A program made the position numbers and the translations under genes. The notes under the pieces were generated by a model. The model was not told where the DNA came from. It saw only the letters and a list, made by a program, of their open reading frames with translations, and searched no databases. From the NCBI GenBank assembly GCA_021442155.1, contig CM038215.1:210422982-210486981 (forward strand): DNA of 64,000 nt, written 5' to 3'. Shown in pieces: positions 36,840-46,272 of the stretch (the stretch's first letter is position 1; every line of letters starts with the position of its first letter). Origin of the DNA: Cymbidium sinense (lineage: Eukaryota > Streptophyta > Magnoliopsida > Asparagales > Orchidaceae).

Positions 36840-36852
36840 AGATGACCATAAA
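36840..36852. repeat. LINE target-site duplication, right
   Basis: AGATGACCATAAA, 12 of 13 bases identical to 36070-36082. The next bases (TAATAAGC) match copy A of the copia element (TAATAGGC), so the host continues for about ten bases before the R1 element begins. Confidence 0.8.
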
Positions 36853-36861
36853 TAATAAGCA

Positions 36862-37482
36862 GCTGGCAGGCCTAAGTGACCTAATGAGTTTATTTACCAA
36901 GATAAGCATACTTTCCATGAAGGGTGCTCTACAACAAAGGCTACCATAATAAGTATACTCATCATAAGGTGTGTTCGACAAAGAAAGATCAACTGAAACC
37001 AATGAGTCAAGGACTTAAAGAATAATGACCCATAAAATAATGCATAAATTAACTAGTCAGTAGCTAGAAAATAGTCAAAAGAACAAGGCAACTAATCTTT
37101 TTAGCCGAATCCTTGCTCTAGTACTTACATGACAATAAGCTACTCACCCATATTATCTAATAGATCTATACTAGCTCACATGTATACTGACCACCAGCCT
37201 AGGTGAGAATCCACTTGTACTCAATTTATCTTATATATATACTTTTTATGTATAATCACCCCTTCAAATTATAAAATAGGAACTCATTTCTTATAGGGGT
37301 GATCTCTCTCTCTCTCTCTAGGTCTTTTTATTTTTGTACTTCGATCTTAAAAAGTAAAGATTATTATTTCTCTTACATTTCATTACTTTCGTATCTTCCT
37401 ATTATAATTTTTTTGTCAAACCCTATTTCTTAAATATCTTAGAAGGTTCCTCCTCCTTCCATGGACAAATTTGGATTCAACA
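36862..37482 (+). repeat. R1 element 2, 5' LTR remnant
   Basis: Matches only the last 620 bases of the LTR (60725-61345), ending GGATTCAACA. More than 7 kb of its 5' part is missing. It retains a TATA-like box (37270-37278) followed by a CT run (37310-37318). Confidence 0.75.
37270..37278 (+). promoter_or_regulatory. TATA-like box in R1 5' LTR
   Basis: TATAAAATA about 210 bases before the LTR end, at the position of TATATAAAAGG in the 3' LTR (61126-61136). Confidence 0.5.
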
Positions 37483-38770
37483 TTCTTTTACATATGGTGA
37501 GTGTGAATGAGATTAAGAACTAGAAGCTAGATACAAGGCAAAGTAGGATACAAGATCATTCAACAAACATGGAGCAAAATGTCTAATAATTCATAACACA
37601 GTAAGATTTACAAGATCTGGAAAATAGAATCACTTGCTTTGTGTAGGTGGTCATAGGGAAACTACACTATAAAAAACCCAAAGCAAAAGAGAATGAAGAA
37701 TCCACAAGATCTGCTACTAGTTAAGCTCACTGAGAAAAAAGAGATCCATCTAAGATTCCAAATTCTGACGTGGAGTCCTATGACACAAATGAAGAAAATG
37801 ATGTGTTAAAGAAGTAACCATAGCCAACCTATGCTTTCTCCATGAAGATGATTGAAGCTTGCCCTCCTCATAGGTTCAAGACCTTGCATCTTGAATTATA
37901 TAAAGGTCAAATAAATCCAACCTACCATATAATGTATTTTGAGTCAACCACTTCACAACTGGACTTGGATGACACGATGAAGTACTGAATTTTCTTCACC
38001 ACTTTCAAATAGTTGGCCTTCAGGTGGTTTTTGTACCTTCCTATAGAAGTTTTAACATTTTTTACTAACATTAAAAATATGTTCTCTACACAATTCAATA
38101 GCCCTCAAAAGCCACTAAATAGTTCACAAGCTCTCTTGTAGCTTAGACATAAACCCAGTGAGTTCTTATAAAAATTTATTACTCACTTTTAGCAAGAAAT
38201 GAAGAAAGCTAAAGACCTAGAACCTGCAATCACCCAAGCAGCACTCACTCAAGGTTTGAAGGAGGAGTCCTGTAGGTACATTGTGGGGCTCAAACAACCT
38301 AAGACACTTGTTGGATTATTGGAGCTAGTGAATAACCATGTAAATGCAGAAGAGTGCCATGAAGTAATCCAAACACTATTACTAATAAGAACTAAAGACT
38401 CATTGAAAAGGTCTTCGGAGTGATTACCTATGGATAGGTATAAAAAGTGAGGAATGGATAAAAGGAGATGATCAGATGTACTAGATCGAATATTCAAAAA
38501 TCTGTCAATCCACTATCTAGGAGCAGACTATGCACAACATACTCTAGCAACTCTTCTTAGAGTGTCATTGGATGAACTAGTAGAGGCAATTCAGAATAAA
38601 GATTATTTCAAATGGCAACAGCATATAAAGGCTAATGGAGTGCACAATCGATCAAGATATTGTGCTTATCATTGTGATCACGACCATGATGCTGAGGAGT
38701 ATCGTCATTTGAAGTGTTTAGTGGATGAGTTAATAAATGCAAGGAAACTTAAGTAGTTCATTTTGAGGAA
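37483..38770 (+). pseudogene. R1 gag remnant, element 2
   Basis: Homologous to the gag of element 1. Open pieces include 38199-38423, with TQGLKEESCRYIVGLKQP and a LVNNHVNAEE helix typical of gypsy gag, and 38562-38756, with RYCAYHCDHDHDAEE at 38655-38699. The last is a Tat-type zinc-finger motif in which some ligands are changed. Stops and frameshifts separate the parts. Confidence 0.75.
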
Positions 38771-39019
38771 TGATAAATAAATCATCAAAGTTGGTAATAA
38801 ACATATAATCTCATATACTATTCAGATTTTTGGAGTCATACCTATAATCTTTGGGGGCAATTGAGAGTCCTCTAGAAAATGCAAGTATGAAAAATTGTGG
38901 TATGGAGAAGTAAACTCAACCACCATGATGCAAGCACCATCTACGACTACCATTTCAGTGAGTTTTTTAGAAAAGGATAAGCTCGCTATTGAGAATCCTA
39001 TAATGACATAGTCATGGTG

Positions 39020-39125
39020 ACATCCCTAATCGCTAACTACTAGGTGGAAAGTATTTTGACTATTATGGGGAGCTCAGTCAATACTATTTTTTAATTAGTC
39101 TTTGATAAGATGAGCTTAACAAATT
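39020..39125 (+). pseudogene. R1 aspartic protease remnant
   Basis: Reads LIANY.VESI.TIMGSSVNTIF, with stops inside, corresponding to the family block 'ANY.V.RILID.GSSVNIL'. The catalytic Asp is lost (TIMGSS in place of IDxGSS). Confidence 0.65.
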
Positions 39126-39699
39126 CTAAACTCACACCATCAAGATGGTCATTGTATGATTTCTCAAGAGAGCAGAGACAAACTAAAGATATGATTATAC
39201 TCTCCATCACTTTAGGAATGGGAAAGAAATAGTTCACAGCCATGGCTGACATCATTATAATAGAGGCCTCTGCTACTTATAATACTATCTTTGGCTGACC
39301 TCAACTCAACAAATTAAAAATAGTGGTATCGATGCATCACATAATTGGGAAATTCTGAGGAGAAGAGATTACAGTTAGAGAAAACTTCAACCAATCTCAT
39401 GCATGCTACTTGAAATCCATTAACAAATCGAGTAAAGAAGAAGAAGTATTATAGCTAGATGTTGCATGAACAAGAATTAATATCTCTGGAGAGATAGAGA
39501 AAATTCTAACTATGCAAGAAAATGGGTCAATATTAAAGGTCAGCTCAGCTTTCTATCTTGAGCATAAAGAAACTCTCATGTGAACTCTCTTTAACAATTT
39601 ACATGTAATTGCTTGGGCAATAATGGAGATGTCGAACATAGAAATCAGAATACTTGTCAATCACCTAAACGTCCATGTGGACACATAACCCGTCAAACA

Positions 39700-40500
39700 A
39701 AAAAATGAAAAAAAATAGCGACTATACTCATCGAGCTTATTAAGGAGGAGGTCACCAAGTTGCTCAAGGCTAATTTCATTAGAGAGGTTCAATACCAAAA
39801 ATGGGTGTCCGATAGGGTAATGGTATAGAAGTTAGCTGACAAATGGAGAATGTGTGTTAACTTCACCAATATTTAGCATGTTCAATGGATGAGTACCCCC
39901 TCTTGTGAATAAATAAGCTTGAGTTCTTAGTGTTGAGTTTTCTAGACATATTTTTGAGACACGGTCAAATTCAAATGCACCCTATAGACTTTGGAAATTA
40001 TCTTTTATTACTATTGAAGGATTATACTAGTACAAAGTTATACCTTTTAACTAAAAAATATAGGAGTGACCACCAAAGACTAGTGGATCGACTATTTAAG
40101 AAGTAGAATGGAAGAAATAAGAAAGTCTATGTGGATGACCTGCTAGTCAAAAGCAAGTCTCCAATGCAACACATCCTAGACTTTGAAGAGACATTCACAG
40201 CATTGAAAAGGTACAATATTCAACTTAAATCCTCTAAAAGAATTTTTGGTGTAGGATTAGGGATGTTTTTTGGAATTTCTCATTACTTTTGAAAGCATAA
40301 AGACAAATCTAGATAAAGTGAAGGCTATACTCTATATGCCCTCACCAAAAAATTGAAAGAGTTATAATGGCTTACTGGGTGAGTATTAGGATTGAACAGA
40401 TTCATCTTAAAGGCATGGGAGCGATGCTCACCAATTTTCATGGTTCTTAGAGGAGGAAATAAATTCAAGTAAACTCTATAATGTAAGCAAGCCTTTAGTA
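39700..40500 (+). pseudogene. R1 reverse transcriptase remnant
   Basis: LIKEEVTKLLKANFIREV (from about 39738), then QKWVSD and DKWRMCVNFTN, match the gypsy RT entry. The catalytic YVDD box is intact at 40128-40139 in VYVDDLLVKSKSPMQHI, followed by LKRYNIQL and FGVGLG. Frameshifts and stops break the gene between 39880 and 40090, where the LDL.SGY.QI and MPFGLKN blocks should lie. Confidence 0.85.
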
Positions 40501-40559
40501 ACTTAAAGACTTTACTCGCATCACCTCTTTTATTATAGTGTCCAAAGGAGGGAGAGGTC

Positions 40560-40930
40560 ATATTACGTATTTAGGAATGGAAGAATACTTGATTAGTTTG
40601 GTATTTATCAAAGAAGAAGGTGAAAAATAATAGACCATCTATTATGTCAACAATCCTTTATAAGCTGTAGGGCTGAACTACCCACTTATGGAGAAGCTCG
40701 CACTCGCATTAATCACCTCGGCCAGGTTATTATGATCAAACTTCTAGGCATACTCCACATAAGTTATCAATGATAACTCATTCAAATATGTACTTGCTAA
40801 GCTTGGTCATTTGAAAATATTATTAAAATGGTTCATAGATTTGAGCAAATTTGATATATCATACTCATCATGAACTATAATCAAAGTTCAAGCACTCATA
40901 AATTTCTTATTTACTTTAGTAGAGCAAAAG
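40560..40930 (+). pseudogene. R1 first RNase H remnant
   Basis: IYYVNNPL, then LNYPLMEKLALALIT (40673-40717), INDNSFKYVLAKL, and LLKWFIDLSKFDISY match the ordinary gypsy RNase H block YYVSKAL, YPxxEKLALALVxAARKLRPYF and LxxWAIELSEFDIxY. It follows the RT directly. Confidence 0.8.
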
Positions 40931-40979
40931 ATATCTTCATCAACCCAAAACCCTTTGGTGACTATACATTTATGGTTCT

Positions 40980-41350
40980 TCCAGTGGGCCAATAATGGGT
41001 GTGAGCATAGCATTAAAAGTCTAACATAAATCATAATAACAGTTAGTTAAGTTCAGCTTCAAAATGGCAAATAATCAAGCTGAATATGAAGCTTTACTCA
41101 CTAGGATGAGACTTGCTAGGGAACTACATGCCATGCATGTAGTATATTATTTTGATTCATAATTTATAGTGAGATAAGTTAATAAAGAATATGATGTTCA
41201 AAAATAGTCTTTGCTAAAATAATTACTTAAAGTAAATGTACAATTTGGGAAACTAAAATATTTCAAGATTGAACAATTTCTTAGAGAGGAGAACAAACTC
41301 GTTGATCTATTATCTTGAGTTGGTAGACTTGGGGAGCACACAATCATTCA
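40980..41350 (+). pseudogene. R1 second (archaeal-like) RNase H remnant
   Basis: FKMANNQAEYEALLTRMRLA (41058-41117), then ELHAMHVVYYFDS, VNKEYDVQK and FKIEQFLREENKLVDLL match the additional RNase H of Tat-lineage elements (ATNNEAEYEALIAGL, SDSQLVVNQV.GEYEAK, PR.EN..ADALA). Two RNase H domains after one RT are a hallmark of that lineage. Confidence 0.8.
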
Positions 41351-41559
41351 ACTCACCAAGCATAACATAGAAGAGGGAGACCTAATGCAAGTTGATCATG
41401 AACACTCATCGAGCTAGGTCGACTCTATTAAAAATTACTTCATATTGGAGAAATTAAAGAAATGACAAAGGATTTTAGGAGGTTCAAATCTTGAGTAGTC
41501 CAATACTTGCTGATATAAGGAGAGTTATTTCAAAGGTCAGTGACTTCGCTTAACCTCAA

Positions 41560-42360
41560 ATGTGTAAGAGTCTAAATAAAGGAAAGTCCTTGAGAAAATA
41601 CATTCTGGTGAGTGCGATAACTATTTGTGGAGGTGGGGTGTGTGTGTGTGTGTGTGTGTGTGTGGGGAGAACACTCACCCATAGAATCTTAAGATAAGGG
41701 TATTTTTGTCCCATGCATAGAAAAGTTACTAAATAGTTCATGAAGTAATGTAGACAGTACTAAAATTTCACAACACTCTAGTAGCAAGCTTGATAACTTT
41801 TGCAACCCATCACCTGTCCTTAGTCATTCTCTATTTGAGGGATGGATTTGATAGGTCCGTTATCAATCATTAATGGATAAATAAAGTTCATCTTAGTCAT
41901 GATTGACTATTTCAGCAAGTGGATTGAAACAAATCTGCTCATAAAGATAACTTTTCAGGTAATAAGAACCTTTATTTAGGCTAGCATTATCTATAAGTAT
42001 GTTACCAGTGGCAATCATCATTGATAATGGCCTCAATTCACTGAGAGAGGACCAAAAGAGTTTTGCAAGTCTCAAGGAGTCAAGTTGAAATTTACATCAG
42101 TGCATCACCCATAAAGTAATGAATAAGTGGAGGCCTCTAACAAGAAGATCCTCAATTTGCTCAAGAAGAAGTTCGAAGGAAAAAAAATGCTAAATGGCTA
42201 GACACATTACCTACGATACTCTAGCACTCATAATGACTCCCACTAATGCGACAGGGCACTCACCATCATATTATTGCATGGCACAGAAGCTGCCCTATCG
42301 GTCAAGTATGAAGTCTAGAGCCAAAGAGTCCTAATAATACAAAGGATTGGAGATGAAGAT
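41560..42360 (+). pseudogene. R1 integrase remnant
   Basis: The core is well preserved at protein level: GMDLIGPL (about 41840), FILVMIDYFSKWIETN, IDNGLNS (42019), VHHP, VEASNKKILNLLKKKFEG, LRYSSTHNDSH and LHGTEAALSVKYEV. These correspond to the gypsy blocks GMDIVGPLP, DYFTKWIEA, TDNGRQF, QSNGQAEVTN and YGTEAVIPVEI. The catalytic D, D and E positions are recognisable, but stops interrupt the frame, for example in HHP*SNE*VEA. A GT microsatellite (41638-41664) lies in the preceding zinc-finger region. Confidence 0.85.
41638..41664. repeat. GT microsatellite
   Basis: About thirteen GT units within the decayed integrase N-terminal region. Confidence 0.95.
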
Positions 42361-42489
42361 GGTAAGTGGAATAAAATGAAATCAAAGGCTATAGAAGACA
42401 CACTCTAAGACAAGAAGAAATGAAAAGGTGAATGACTAAATACTACAACTATTATTTGAAAAAGAAGCATTTTTAAAGCAGTGACCTAA

Positions 42490-42680
42490 TATTGAAGAGT
42501 ATACTATGCTACTCAACAAAATGTTCTGGGTAAACTCACCTACAACTAGGATGGATCTTACATAATCAAGGAACAAGTTGGCCCTGATGCATACCGACTA
42601 AAATCTTATTCAGGAAAGGATATGATGAGAATATGGTATACTAAAGATTTAGAGAAGTTTTATTCTTGAGGGAAAGTTTC
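42490..42680 (+). pseudogene. R1 integrase C-terminal remnant
   Basis: Text near 42530-42600 reads, across broken frames, like the gypsy block 'L.P.WEGPY.V.EV.GP.AYRL' (WVNSPTTRMDLT, EQVGPDAYRLKSY). It marks the end of pol. Confidence 0.55.
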
Positions 42681-42799
42681 TAATTTATACTCATTTTACT
42701 AGTTTTGAGTATCATGAATCTTCTAATTTCTAATAATAATTTTTTTTTTATATTTAACTCCTTAAATGAGTTAACTCACTCGAATTCTAAATAGTGAAA

Positions 42800-43140
42800 C
42801 TCACACTTGGTGAGCTATGTGATGACTCAAGATACTCAATTTATTATTTTTTGCCTAAAGAATGTTCCCTCTCGGGGTACAGAGAAAACTTGTGTAAGAG
42901 ATCTGAATACTTGGTGTACCACTCTTGGCCCGAGAGATATTGATGTCAAGTAAAGACAACCCTGAATGCAAGAACACTCGAGAGTGTGGGTGATGACTTG
43001 GGGTACTCAATGCATCATTTTTTGACCAAGGAAAGATCCCACTTGGTGAGCGATGAAGCCCAAGTAAGAGATCTAAATACTTATTTGCCACTATTGGCTC
43101 GAGAACACTAAAGTTGGACAAGCAATCCTCGAGTTGAACT
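42800..43140 (+). repeat. 171-bp repeat, two units
   Basis: GATGACT(C/T)...TACTCAAT...ATCATTTTTTG-type text at 42821 recurs at 42992, an offset of 171. The units are diverged. They follow the end of pol. Confidence 0.75.
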
Positions 43141-43700
43141 AACTCTACAAAATCAATAGTATAAGCCCGACACCCCATAAGATTGGTGACTAAACTCAAG
43201 AAAACTAACTCTCCTTATTGGAAACTTAAATACCAACACTTAGTATGGTTTGCGACAATAGTGTAAGATTGATACCTTATGAGGTTGATGACTAAACTCA
43301 AAAAGACCAACTCTTTTAATTGGTAAGTTAAAGACCAATATTCCATATGATTGGAAATAATAGTGTAAGACTAGCACCCCATGAGATTGGAAACTAAACT
43401 CAAGAAAAGTAAATCTCCTTGTTGGCAGCTTAAAGACCATCAACACCTTATGAGGTCTATGACTAAACTCTAAAAGATCGACTCCCCTAGTTGGCAACTT
43501 AACAACCAACACTCATGTGGTTGTCAATAGTAGTGTAAGACCGATATCCCATGAGGTCAATGACTAACTCCCCTAGTTGGCAACTTAAAGACAAACACTT
43601 TGTGTAGTTGGTGACTGTAGTGTAAGATTGACACCCCATGAGATCAACAACTAAAACTTAAAAAAAATCAACTCTCCTAGTTGGCGATAAAGGAACAATT
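43141..43700 (+). repeat. 102-bp minisatellite in R1 3' region
   Basis: G(T)GTAAG(A)-anchored units start at 43159, 43261, 43363, 43533 and 43620, the first three exactly 102 bases apart. The later intervals of 170 and 87 reflect deletions in units. Each unit carries text like CACCCCATGAGATTGG..GACTAAACTCAA..CTCCTAGTTGGCAACTTAAAG. Minus-strand frames here (42855-43199 and 43240-43512) are products of the repeat. Confidence 0.9.
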
Positions 43701-43801
43701 GGCAAATCAAGTTTAAGTCTTTTTTTATAGCAGCTAAAGGTGTAATGCCATCTCCCATGAAATCATGCAACCAATAAAGGTTATGTGTAACTTATTATAC
43801 T

Positions 43802-44045
43802 TAATGTGACCACCAGGAAAGATTCTTTCAATTAATCAATGACTTAAAAATATTCTAAGTCATAAAAAGATATTGTTTAAACAATCTGTGCAAATTTAAC
43901 GAGTACATGAAAACTCTCCATGTTAATGTGGCTACTTAAGGAGGTCCTCTGAATTAATCAATGACTCAAAATATTCTATGTTATGGATAAGAGTTACTCA
44001 AATGTTGACTAGCAAGTATCAATTTAATGACCACACACTCATTTG
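43802..44045 (+). repeat. 121-bp repeat, two units
   Basis: TTAATGTG followed by ATTAATCAATGACT..AAAATATTCTA occurs at 43801-43860 and again 121 bases later at 43922-43981. This is the third distinct tandem pattern in a row between pol and the antisense ORF. Confidence 0.75.
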
Positions 44046-44189
44046 ATAATACTTAATAGATTAATCAATTTGGTCGCTATTCAGATAAGTATACTAGAAT
44101 GTAAATATGATTGTACCAAATTATGATTTTTATTTCTTGGAAAATCTTTACAGTAAAGCGAGCAAGGTACATACATTTTAAACAAAGAA

Positions 44190-45790
44190 AAAAATAGAAA
44201 TAGTTTTGGAGAGAATGAATAAAGGAAGGATGTATCAACTCATGTTACCCTTGTCATCATTGTCATTAAAGTTTAAGAGTACAAGCATGTTGGAGGAGTC
44301 CATAAATATGGTGTCTAAATGGCCATTTTTCACTTGTTTGGCAATAAACAAGTGGGCACCATCTTTAAACTTTTACTTTAAAAACTCATGGTAATAGAAT
44401 CAAGAAATCCAATGAACTCAACTTCTTTCTTCTGAAATTCCTCAATGCGATGGGAGAGTTCTTCCTCCAACTCACTTTTCACTTTGAAAATGTGAGTGAG
44501 CTCCAAAGTGGCCTTCTCATTATCCTTCTCTTAGTGAGCCACCTCAGCTTGAAGGTCCTTATGCTTGGCTTCAAAAAATATTAGCTTTTTCTTTATACTC
44601 AATAGCTTGGATTGATTATTGTAGACCTCCTTTCTTTTTTCGAATAACTTTTAGTAGACTCCTATGTCAATGACCATGCCATGGCCTAAGCAGTCATAAC
44701 ACATATGATAGGCATGCATTAGAGATGTCATCCAAAAATCACCAAACTCTTTAGAGAAGATGGAGGGGTTGACTTCATAGGCTTCACGGGTAGGCTCGTG
44801 CTTGTTTGGGGTAAAGTTGGTCTTTGAGCCTTCTCCTCACTTTTCCTCCTCCTCAGACTCATTGGTCTACTGGCTCCTAGAAGGACTTGAGAATGTATCT
44901 CTCTTTTTGAATCTTTATGGAGTCATACTTGACCTTGCTTCATCAGTGACCTTATTGGGAGCCACACTTAGCTCCCCTTCATCTTCTTCCGCCACCTTGA
45001 GAGATGTTGGGTCATCACCACTGACAACACACACTTGCTTATTTCATACTCACCTTCCTTGAAAAATTGAAGCACATCAAAGCTAAGATTGATGGGTGCT
45101 AAAGTCACCTCTCCTTTAACTAAATAAAGAAAAGAAAAATTAGAAAAAGATAACTCAAAAAAGTAAAAGGTGAATTATGAGTATAAATAGAAAACCTCAC
45201 CAAAGATAGCAGTAACCATGCCAAAACAAATGTAGAGGGAAACATTTAAGGTGAAACTCTATAATCTCACAATGACCTCCTCCTCCTGAGCACTCCACTT
45301 ACCAAGCTTTGTCACCTTACTCGCTAGATAAAGTAGAGGAATGGCCGACATTATCCATGGTGATGCTCTCTTAACAAAAAGAAGTTACGAGTGCCACTTC
45401 TAAACTTTATTCAGAATCATGAATTTTTTGTAATTTCATTGAAAATTGTACAGTTCCTTCTTGGTGGCCTTCACCATGAATGCTTGTAAAAAAAGCTCTA
45501 TACTCCACTAAATGCCTTTTTCCTACAAGCACATGATGAATGTGGTGATACTCGCTATTGAGTTGAGAAGGATCTAGGCACCACTTGGAAAACTCTAAAA
45601 TGTCAACCCACTTGAGAAGGAGATGGAACCTGATCCCATTCTTGAAGTGAGCGAGTGAGATACATAACTCATGCATCCTGATCGAGTTGAGGCGCTCACT
45701 CATCTCAGCTACTTGCATGATGAAGTTAGAGTTTTCACCACAGTAGCCATTGAATACAAAGGTCATGACAAAAGAATTCAATTCCAAGAG
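44190..45790 (-). pseudogene. R1 antisense ORF (aORF), Transposase_28-like
   Basis: The minus strand from 45787 opens 126 codons with SERLNSIRMHELCISLAHF, NGIRFHLLLKWVDILEF, DPSQLNSEYHH and RAFFTS. This fits the plant 'putative gypsy type transposon' domain, whose hallmarks are a G-R-P/L..PF..VL pattern, PSQLHPNSW and LFRAFF. It continues in shifted frames with KRASPW.. (45360) and GKWSAQEEEVIVRL (45290). After a low-complexity, acidic middle part (45110-44860) comes a coiled-coil-like C-terminal part (FEAKHKDLQAEVAH, then ATLELTH, KSELEEELSHRIEEFQKKEV) at about 44570-44400. Tat-group elements are known to carry such an antisense extra ORF; its function is unknown. Stops and shifts make this copy inactive. 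Confidence 0.7.
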
Positions 45791-46113
45791 CTCTTTGATA
45801 TAGCCCTACTAAAAAGTTGAAGCAACCTTAAATCCTCACTTTCTTACAACAAGAATAAGATCAGGATCTAACAAAAGGATTCTATTCATTTGTTAAAGAG
45901 AAGCAATCAAGTCTCAATTACTCCCAATAAAGAAGAATTTATAAATGCATGAACATCACATCAAGCATGAAGAAAATAAATGATTACTCAAATCCTTTGA
46001 ATATCTCAAAAACATCAAAAGCTACCCAATAAATTATTAACGCCTAATAGCGGTTAAAAAATCAAATAGTGCAGAAAAGTAGAGGGAATACAAAACATTA
46101 TATAAAGATTTTG
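45791..46113. other. R1 region between aORF and 3' LTR start
   Basis: No gene is seen. A purine-rich stretch (AGAAAAGTAGAGGGAA, about 46073-46088) lies 25 bases before the LTR start and may be the degraded polypurine tract. Confidence 0.4.
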
Positions 46114-46272
46114 TGACACCACATATATTTTAGGAATTTCTTATTTAGATAATAAAATTCATCATTAAGAAATAAATATATTATCTAACATGATAAACAT
46201 GTTATTCTATAATGGATTTGATTACTTAAACAAGGACACGTAAGGTTAATGGGTCTTTCATATTCCAAAGAT
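46114..46272 (+). repeat. R1 LTR start, broken copy
   Basis: TGACACCACATA and the next 155 bases match the starts of the other LTRs (for example 53264-53420), then homology stops abruptly near 46272. A complete LTR start occurs again at 53264, so this is an extra, truncated start and not simply the first half of an interrupted LTR. Confidence 0.75.

Noticed and set aside
41556..41741. Minus-strand ORF with Thr-His repeats
   Set aside because: Translation of the GT microsatellite.
42855..43512. Two minus-strand ORFs of 90-114 codons with internally repeating text
   Set aside because: They follow the period of the tandem repeats and match no family.
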